64,000 bases of DNA, taken from assembly GCA_947396885.1 (NCBI GenBank), contig OX377204.1, positions 37,743,686 to 37,807,685 of the forward strand. Reading direction: 5' to 3'. This stretch comes from Heligmosomoides polygyrus polygyrus. Lineage: Eukaryota; Nematoda; Chromadorea; Rhabditida; Heligmosomidae. The first letter of the stretch is position 1, and each line of letters begins with the position of its first letter. The position numbers and the translations under genes were made by a program. Below are positions 56,607 to 64,000 of the stretch, one piece after another. A model generated the notes under the pieces. It was not told the origin of the DNA. It was given only the letters and a program-made list of their open reading frames with translations, and did not search any database.

Positions 56607-57512
56607 GCATAGCACATTTTTTCCTAGCATTATTTTATTCGCATTATTTGTTAGATATGAAAAAACAGTGACCAATGAAGTTTCCCATTGACCATCTTGA
56701 CCGTAGATATAAGTGGACTCAGAGATTAATATTTTACTATTAAATGTTTGACAACTTTCCATGAGCGATTTTCATGATGGTGTCCGACGACATAGTCGAA
56801 CAATGTCTGAAAGTGTTAAAAGCGAGCTTTCCTTCGTAGGGTTGCAGAAATACAATGGTGTGACTCAAGATGACTGACGCTTCCGTAGGGCACACTTTGG
56901 CCGGGGTAATTCCTTGTAAATACATGAAGCTTTTTTTAAATAAAGGATAAGAATTGAGAATTCCTTACCGCATTTTACGTTGCTCTACATTCCCGAAGTA
57001 TATTCTTTGGAGAAACGCGATAGTAGCTGCTTGCTTTTCTAACTCACTGCTCAACAGTTTGCGCCGCAAAAATGAGCACCACCGAAACATGAGAGCTTTT
57101 GACTCTCTGGGCAAGCTACTGCCCTTTGTAACACAATATTCTCATAACGCTAAAACGGCGAATTCCTTCATGAAAGTCGACCCTACAGGTAGGACAAAGA
57201 AAAATGCTGTCGATTGTCAAAAAGCACGTTAAAGGACTCGTTAAAGGACAAAAATAGATGACGGCCTCAATCAATCCTCCTTTGTTAGACGTACCGCACT
57301 TATGCAATACGAAGGCAGGAAAGTTATGTTTGAGAACAAAGCACCTTTAGAGAAGCTTGAAGGCTTGGATGCCGTTTTGCCACACCACGGGCACTCTGCT
57401 TTCGTCGGAGTGATGAGATGATTAGTGCAACGGTTGCACACGGCCAATTTGAGCACCACATTTCTGGACACTTCTCAAAGGTTGGATTGTTGGTTTTTTT
57501 TGGTATTGCGAA

Positions 57513-57725
57513 GCTAGGGCTCGTGTAGCGCAGTCGGAGGAGGCGCGACTGTCGCGTGCACCCGATACCAGGTTCCTGGTTCGGATTTCCCGCCCAGGCC
57601 AACCAAGCCCTCCATCCCTCCGGGGTCGGTGAATTGGTACCAGACTTGTCTGGGAAGGATAGAGCGCTGACTTGTTCATCGGCTGGCCACCGCAAGTCAT
57701 TGTATGGCCAAATATGCATTCATGT
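57513..57725 (+). mobile_element. tRNA-derived SINE, fullest copy
   Basis: The head resembles a tRNA: A-box-like tagcgcagtcgg at about 57526 and a B box ggttcggattt at 57578. It is followed by the family-specific body (ccaaccaagccctcc ... cttgtctgggaagg ... ggccaccgcaagtcatt). Two other fragments are at 31691-31805 (inverted) and 44485-44645. RNA polymerase III transcription with LINE-supplied mobilisation is the general expectation. Confidence 0.7.
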
Positions 57726-58139
57726 CGCCTCCACGACATCCCGTAGAAGAAGAATGCGCTGGCGCATCCCAGAAGGGATTGAGTAACGCCGTCCTTTATC
57801 CTTATGCTTTATTGCGAAGCTGTGCACCGAGGTTGTTGCGGCGCTTTATTCGGATTACGTTTCGGCGGTCTCTCCTTATTCGGAGCCTGGAAGGATCCAA
57901 GGAACACTTAAAGAACTATTCCCCTAGAGGTGATTTCATACTGCAGAGTGAAACTCAAAGAAAAATGGAATGGAAGCGATGTGGAGAAACGACAGAGGGC
58001 TAGCCTTCGCGATGGAGGCAGAGGAGCTCCAGCTGTCAGATGGAGGTGGACGTTAGTGAGTGATTTAAGCTCTAGGGACCCCACCTATCCTAAGGGCCTC
58101 TTAAGAATGACCCATTCTGGTGTGGTCTGGTCCTCAAAT

Positions 58140-59050
58140 AGGTCCTCAAGTTTCTGCCTGCCCATCTTCGCAATACCGCCGCTTTCCTGGAAAACTTAGG
58201 AGAGTGTCATTGGGAGAAAGCTGAGTAATAGAGTCGTTCGATGTCCAATCGCTCTACACGAATGTCCCTAAAAACAGCGCAATGCAGGCGGTATATGAAA
58301 ATCTTACGCACGTCAGGACCAGCTCAATCTTTATGGACTATCTATTATATAACACGAGATATGGCACTCATAGGTGAGTGTCTGGAATGCAATGTTTTCA
58401 GATGGTCCAATAAGTACTGTAAGCAGGTTAGAGGACTAGCTATGGGACAGCATCTGGCTCTGGTATTGGCGATGCGTTCATGTCTAAAATAGTGCAACCC
58501 TTCATGGAGTGCAGATCTCTACTGTCGCTGTTTCATTATATGTGCGACCCAAAACGAAATGGACGTGTGTTTCGAATTGCTCAACCAGCAGGCAGAGCAC
58601 ATTAAGCTTACAAGGAAAAGCCCACCGATAACTGGTTGCCGTTCCTCAACCTTCACGTCAGTTGCACGCGTAGCAAATTTTATACGAAATGGTATCGTAA
58701 GCTCAGTAGTAAGACCATAATCGTGAACACCATCACCCCTCTTAAAAGACGGTGGCCACGATTAAGAACATGTTCCGAACGGCGGCTGCGGTGTCTTAAA
58801 TAGCGATCTCAAGTCGGTCTCGTTGCAAATGCCATCTCGAATCGCGATGTCCAGCGTGAGCCCCGAACATAGACTGATTGCGAGACATTGCTTGACAGCG
58901 ACAATAAAATTCCGTTTAAGGTATCTTTTGTCTTGGATGGATTCAGTACCGGAGTGCGAAACTGCAGTCGTAAAGCTGGCCTTGATAGCATGGTGCGCGT
59001 GATCGAGGTTACGCCGGCCAATCTTAAGGCACGCCTCGTTAGGAATGGAC
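58140..59050 (+). pseudogene. Penelope-type reverse transcriptase, 3' half, decayed
   Basis: Read across shifting frames: AFLENLG, then SFDVQSLYTNVPKNSAM (motif A region; Asp present), RGLAMGQ near 58430 (motif B), then CFIICATQNEMDVCFELLNQQAEHIKLTR, LPFLN and TKWYRK. The YIDD catalytic box expected between the Arg-Cys and Cys-Phe at about 58518-58533 is missing: four codons are cleanly deleted. The linker (VSFVLDGFSTGV ... KARLVRNGL) ends at the Tc1 insertion. Inactive. Confidence 0.72.
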
Positions 59051-60487
59051 TACAGTGCGTTTCAAAAGTATGTATCCACTTCAAAACTCGCCCATATCTC
59101 GTTTTGCGTTTACTTCTACTGGCCTTCACTAGCCCCACTAGATTCCTCGAAGTCGAAAATAGGTAACCACTCGCTTTCAGATTTTTTTGTCTAACACGAG
59201 AACCAGACTTTTTTTTTGAAGAAAATTGGTTGGAAATCGGCGTTTCAGAAGTATGTATCCACTTGTGAAAAACAAACTTTTTACTAAATTCGAAAATCGA
59301 TCGGACCAACATTACTTCTTATAACATCATGTATCGTATTGTTCATACTAATGACAAAGCAAAACAAGATATGGGCGAGTTTTGGAGTAGATACACACTT
59401 TTGATTTTGTCTTTGATGGTAATCAAAATTGCCACCACGTCATTGAACTGTAGGTTTTTCGCGTAGACTCGTCGAATCACAATCCCCACATGTTTCTCCA
59501 ATTGGCTGCTACTAGGAGAACAGGCCGGCCAGTCCGTTACCTGAATGTTGTGCGGCTGATCCAATCTTTGGTCGAGCTAGACACATGAACTGCAGCGCTG
59601 CCCTACTGCAAAACATGTGTCTGATGTCTTCTGCCTCTCAAGAAAGGCAGAAGGATAGACTCCAGTACACCTTGACACTCCAGACTGACCACTTCAGCAT
59701 TCCTCTGCTGCAGAAGGAGGCAGTCGTTAGTCCCGACTCGCATCCGCACTGACAACGCCGACAGTGCCTGCGGAGTCAATTAGCGTCGACTCACACCGTG
59801 ACACCGCCGCTTCGCGATGGTGACCTAACCGAGCACCTAAGCCGGCAGATCGGCCGCGACTCGAGTGAGGGCGAGACTTCACAGATCGATCACATTTACA
59901 ACCACAGTGGATAACACATTTAAAGGGTTTACAAAGGCAGCGTAGAGTGTTGTACTGGTGCGTGTCCCATACACTTTCCTATCAGAATTTCGAGCTCTAT
60001 CTCATTGGCTGCACAAGAATGCTTAAAAATCACCCTGTAGAGATACTTTAACGTAGGCTTCTAGGTAAAGGCTTTATAAAAAATCAGGTACTTTAATATT
60101 AACATTTTAAGCTCTATCTGATGGGCTGCACAAAAATGCTAAAAATTTCCCTTTTGGAGACATTTTGATTCAGGCCTCCACATTAAGGTACAGGCAGACG
60201 ATAAATGCGGCCTTTCCGTGGGATCATATTGCCTGTGGAACGCGAGGTCAGAAGAGCACTTGGAGTCATAAGCGTACACATCCTGCGGTATGCAAAAAGA
60301 ATCATGTAATGCTTCAGGTTGCCATCGTGCACTTCTGTGAGGAGCGATAAATAAATTATAAAAGAAATGTTATCCAAGAAACCACTTCTAGCCTTGTTAA
60401 TCAAGTACGATGTACACTCAACAACGGCTATATCAACAGCCTCCTGAGGGCTTTTATTCTATCGAACTTCATCAACCGGAGCTGAAC

Positions 60488-60665
60488 ACCCAAGGTAGTG
60501 ATAATAACAACAACAACATACACATAATAATAATAGTAATACACAGGTTACCACATAATAATAATAGTAATATTAATAAATGATATTATATTATTAACAG
60601 AAATGATGACAGTAATTATCATAGTGATAATAGTTTTAATATTAGCAGTAATAATAATCAAGTTA
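60488..60665 (+). repeat. ATA/AATA-rich simple repeat
   Basis: Interrupted runs of aataat/ataata inside the MULE-like element, 5' of its transposase. Confidence 0.85.
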
Positions 60666-61389
60666 CGATGTATTAGTAATCGGAAGATACTGATTTAAAG
60701 TCTTCCCACCAACCTAACCCTCAGCTATTTTATTTTAACCAAGGGTATTCGTGGTACACAATTCCTTCCGCTTTTCACAGCACTACAAATCTCACAACTC
60801 CGTTAAACTTCAATGTACTTCCCAGTGTTCCACATTTTTTTCCCGACCATCCACACCAATAATTGGACAGTCCCCTCCAGAAGCTCTTGCCTCTTTAGCA
60901 CCGGACCCACAGCCTGCCCCTGCTAGCACCGAAGTGGTTTTTTTGTTACATTACAAAGGCATACGCATATCTACAAAACGGGAATCAAAAGTGGACTACT
61001 TATATCGCATTCCAGGTAGTGTTTCACTCAAATAAACGGAACATTATTGCATATTTGATGTCTGCACTTAATTCAGAAACACGACTTGCTTATTCGTTTT
61101 TTATTCAACCAAGAACGAAAATGTATACCGTTGCTGATTCTGTAAGGCTGAAGGAGTCCGCTCTTCAGTAAAAGTGAGCTGCGCAGCTTCTTCTCGTTTT
61201 GCATCCCTCCATCTTTACAGCAGGTGATAGCCGATAAGTTCCTGACTGATCCGTGTTTCATTGGTCATTGTTGCTCACCATCTCCATACGTTGGACAAAT
61301 TACGAAGTGAATGCAATACAAGGTTTTAGTTAAATTACTGAAAAAGGGATATATTGTATTTCGAACTATGCCTCAAAAAATGGGCGTCA

Positions 61390-62900
61390 TAAGAAACTAT
61401 GACCGCTGCGTCAATCAATCAATCAACTAAGCATCTGTGGCTTGATGGATTAGGAGAAATTAATGAAGACAGCTCAATCGGTATGCAGCGTACCGCTAAT
61501 ATTGTAATATTCTGTAAACGTGAAGATTCAGATGATTCCTTGAAAAATGAAATGCTTGCTGAGTATTTTAGCCGTGGTTTTGATGACAAGAATCAACAGT
61601 TTACACGGTAATTATTGTCGATCGTGAATACTGTGTTGCTATCGAAGCGGACCTGTTTTAGAAATCTGGCTTCTCATAAGGACAAACGCGCCACTGTGGC
61701 GTTTGTCCCCGATGAGCTCAAGAACTTATCCGATGGAAGCAGATTCTTTCAGAAGCGTGATGAGAGCTTCCACATCTACAACTTAGTGAGAACCATTCAA
61801 GCATGCCATTATTTAATTGTACTTCTCTCGGATTTGTACTTAATTGAAGTTTCGTTAGGACGCATGTAGAGTAGGGCTGCAAGCTATTGTAGCAGATGGT
61901 GTTCACACTCCACAGCCAGAAGAGCTGGGACAACACTCTCAGCTTTATTGCGTATATGGTGTCTACGACGGAGGTTTTGAGGTCCCGCTATTGTTCGCCG
62001 TAACAGCAAAAAAGACGGAAAAGACGTATGACCGAGTCTTCGGGCACCTTAGAAGTATTAGAGCAGCCTGGCCAAAGAGGTAGAAAAGAAGGTCTTCGCA
62101 TCCTTCTAGATTTTGAAAAACATCAATAAATGCAGCGAACGCCAAGGTAATCAAATGTTTTCAGTGTTAATCTATTACATATATTGTTTCGATTCTATGA
62201 TAGTTTTGTTCTACAGATTTAAGGATGTTCATTCCATTTGGCCCAAGTCTAGAATAGAAAAACGGACGCTCTAGGGCCGCGGCAGCACATTGAGGTTTCT
62301 GACGCGTTGGTGGGCAGTTATCAAGGACACAATATTGCAGCCTAACGAACTACGAAGCGAGCTAAGAGCTATTAGGGGTGCAAGTGGAAAATCTTGACGC
62401 TTCGAGCGACTAATCTCGCAGAATCATTTCATTGGTAGATCATTAATTGACAGGCCAAATAAAATTACACTGAGTAACAATAAGCCTTCACAGTACTTTG
62501 AAAAGGCTTCTTGGATGCAATCACCCTGCACTGGCCACATTGATAAAGCTTCTCCAAGATATAGACATGGAGGCGAAATTCTTGCTGATGCTTAAAATAA
62601 CGGTGCTTCCCTACAGCCCTACAGAACTTTCATTCACAAAGAATGCAATTTTATCCTATTGGTTTCAGAAGCCTGGCGAAATGAAACGCCTTGGAAGGCT
62701 AACAGAAAAAGGATATCTTATAGGCAGATAAATTTCAAGGTATTCTATTTATGGTAAATTGTGTACTGTTCGAGATAAATTGCTTTCTACAGGTTTGCCG
62801 AGCGTTACCGTAGAAGAGGAGTGACAGCACGGGAAATAAGAAAGTTTTGCTCCAAGATGTCAAAGCATGTCACTGAAAGTACAATTTAATGTGCTGTGTG
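61390..62900 (+). pseudogene. Mutator-like (MULE) transposase, decayed
   Basis: Core region at 61890-62090: VADGVHTPQPEELGQ, then QLYCVYGVYDGGFEVPLLFAVTAKKTEKTYDRVF, the D-G...P...Q-L-Y...G...P-L-x-x-A...K-E-x-T-Y-x-x-x-F signature of the MULE DDE domain; the first catalytic Asp is present. The DFE block follows near 62108 with a frameshift. Near 62500 comes the C-terminal block (LLGCNHPALATLIKLLQDIDMEA). Several stops and shifts make it non-functional. Its strand matches the surrounding Penelope-like element by chance. Confidence 0.68.
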
Positions 62901-63772
62901 ATAAAATTCAATTACCATGAATTTCTACTTCTACCTATTCAGTCTTAGTCTCGAGAAATATTGTGCTGTGTATTACAAAGGTTCATAGAGATATCGAGGA
63001 CCTAAGAAAAATCTATGAAATACTATTTTAAAAAGACTGAACAGGATTCTCCTAGGAAGGCTCTTCACTAAATGGATTATTCGTGCAGTCTTTATCTGGA
63101 GGCCTCCTTCAAAATATCTACATAGAGGAATTTTCAAGCATTTTTGTACAGCCCAGCAGAAAGAGCTTAAGTTGATAAGAAAGTATACAAAATTGGCACC
63201 TGAGTGTTTGTGAAGCCTTTACCTGGAAGCCTACGTTAAAATATCTCTATAGGGTAGTTTATAAGCATTCTTGTACAGCCCATCAGATAGAGCACGAAAT
63301 TCTGATATGAAAGTGTGTAGGACACGCACCAGTACGACACTCTACGCTGCCTTTGTAAGCCCTTTAAATAAGTTAAATAAGTTATCCACTGTAGTTGTGA
63401 ATGTGATCGATCTGTGAAGTCTCGTCCTCGGTCCGGCAGCGGTCGATCTGCCGGCTCCCGTGCTCGGCTAAATCACCATCGCGAAGCGGTGGGTGTCACG
63501 ACGCGTCTCGACGCTAATTGGCCCCACAGGCATGTCGGCGTGCGGATCCGAGTCGGGACTAACGACTATCACCCCAGAAGCCGGACAATTTTCTTCAAAA
63601 CGTCTGATTCTCGTGTTAGATGAAAAATTTCTGAAAGGAAGTGGTTACCTATTTTCTACTTCGAGGAATCTAGTGGGGCTAGTGAAGGCCAGCAGAAATA
63701 AACGCAAAACGAGATATGGGCGAGTTTTGGAGTGGATACATACATTTGAAACGCACTGCATACGACTCTAGC

Positions 63773-64000
63773 TGTAAGACTCGCCAGTGCTTGTTTGCCC
63801 ACTCGGTAAGGAGGGAGACTGCATGGTCTCAGGTGTGGTTTACCTTATAAAGTGCACTGGTTGCATCGGTGAGAATATCGGCGAGACGGGTAGATCCCGT
63901 GGGGTGCGCATCAAAGAACATTTGGGCATGCTTCGTAGAGCGATATCTCCGGTCCGCTGGGTGAGCACAGGCTGCGATGTCACAGTGGCGCGGGGGTTGA
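63773..64000 (+). pseudogene. GIY-YIG endonuclease domain of the second Penelope-like element (partial)
   Basis: YDSSCKTRQCLFAHS provides the Cys-rich linker; after a frameshift near 63810 comes GVVYLIKCTGC ... NIGETGRSRGVRIKEHLGML, the GIY-YIG core with the catalytic Arg and the conserved His. It is cut by the window edge, so the catalytic Glu region is not seen. In canonical Penelope elements this nuclease is C-terminal, opposite to the element at 45.7-53.0 kb. Confidence 0.75.

Larger units (their letters stand above)
59722..63567 (+). mobile_element. MULE-like transposon with long inverted repeats
   Basis: The terminal segments 59722-60185 and 63100-63567 are inverted copies (shared blocks: agtcgttagtcccgactcg; cttcacagatcgatcaca; the agagctttatctgatgggctgcac type). 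The roughly 460-bp TIRs and the enclosed Mutator-like transposase are typical of MULEs. A 9-10 bp target duplication was not found. Within each arm a smaller motif (gctctatctgatgggctgcacaa) is itself duplicated. Confidence 0.68.
59051..63772. mobile_element. Tc1-like transposon inserted in the Penelope-like element
   Basis: TIRs of about 180-190 bp: left 59051-59232 begins CAGTGCGTTTCAAAAGTATG; right 63586-63772 is its inverse, ending ...catttgaaacgcactg. TA lies at both borders. A minus-strand transposase fragment at 59343-59580 reads VTDWPACSPSSSQLEKHVGIVIRRVYAKN, the Tc1-type D34E C-terminal block (PACSPDxNPIE...W equivalent) with the Glu kept. The remainder of the transposase is lost, and a MULE-like element occupies the interior. 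Confidence 0.75.
57930..64000 (+). mobile_element. Second Penelope-like element, canonical RT-then-GIY-YIG order, split by nested DNA transposons
   Basis: The reverse transcriptase half is at about 58140-59050 and the GIY-YIG half at 63773-64000; the piece between (59049-63772) is a Tc1-like insertion. Deleting the insert joins VRNGL to YDSSCKTRQC in the same reading sense, as expected for the Cys-rich linker before the nuclease. The element continues past the right edge. Confidence 0.75.

Noticed and set aside
58809..59312. 167-codon minus-strand frame
   Set aside because: It is the reverse of the Penelope linker plus the Tc1 terminal repeat; its repeated peptide arises from translating the TIR.
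63493..63771. 92-codon frame with the peptide NLVGLVKASRNKRKTRYG
   Set aside because: Again the translated Tc1-like terminal repeat, not a gene.
1..64000. CRISPR arrays, bacterial operons, replication origins
   Set aside because: No regular spaced repeats or polycistronic bacterial gene layout; the sequence is eukaryotic.

Overview
The window looks like a nematode chromosome segment, most likely a strongylid such as a hookworm. That placement is inference. It rests on short 49-75 bp introns with GTAAGT-like donors, a pyrimidine-rich acceptor just before a start codon that suits spliced-leader trans-splicing, two exons of a cys-loop receptor gene, and a dense mixture of nematode-type transposons (RTE, CR1, mariner/Tc1, MULE, BEL/Pao and two kinds of Penelope-like element). 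Few host exons are visible; most of the sequence is transposon debris or has no feature I can support.

Layout. 1-14 kb: low-density host DNA with an unidentified terminal exon at the left edge, two minus-strand ligand-gated-channel exons (1.2-2.1 kb), a possible signal-peptide exon at 12.3 kb and a possible secreted-protein exon at 13.7 kb. 15-18.1 kb: a decayed CR1-like LINE. 20.0-22.1 kb: an LTR element with an envelope-like remnant and no recognisable gag or pol. 26.4-27.1 kb: tandem tRNA-like units ending in an inversion. 27.2-28.9 kb: a second CR1-like LINE. 32.7-33.8 kb: a TA-flanked TIR element. 34.7-40.1 kb: a mariner that holds a TAA-flanked TIR element, which in turn holds an RTE. 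45.7-53.0 kb: a nearly intact Penelope-like element. 54.7-56.5 kb: TIR elements. 57.8 kb to the right edge: a second, decayed Penelope-like element split by a Tc1-like element that itself holds a MULE.

The main discovery candidate is 44.8-54.0 kb. A 7.3-kb Penelope-like element on the minus strand has the permuted order GIY-YIG nuclease first, reverse transcriptase second (the Naiad-type arrangement). It is a partial tandem dimer with about 855-bp pseudo-LTRs that carry a hammerhead ribozyme core. It is bounded by a 917-bp direct repeat of flanking DNA with only two differences noticed, far longer than a normal target-site duplication. Inside its body, on the opposite strand, lies a seven-exon gene that stays in frame across all six introns (254 aa, unrecognised). 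A 464-bp palindromic transposon with an 8-bp target duplication has since landed in exon 6.

A second theme is hairpin architecture. Several unrelated places hold near-perfect foldbacks with 0-29 nt spacers, including one inside the RTE reverse transcriptase. This points to template switching, either in the genome or during library amplification.
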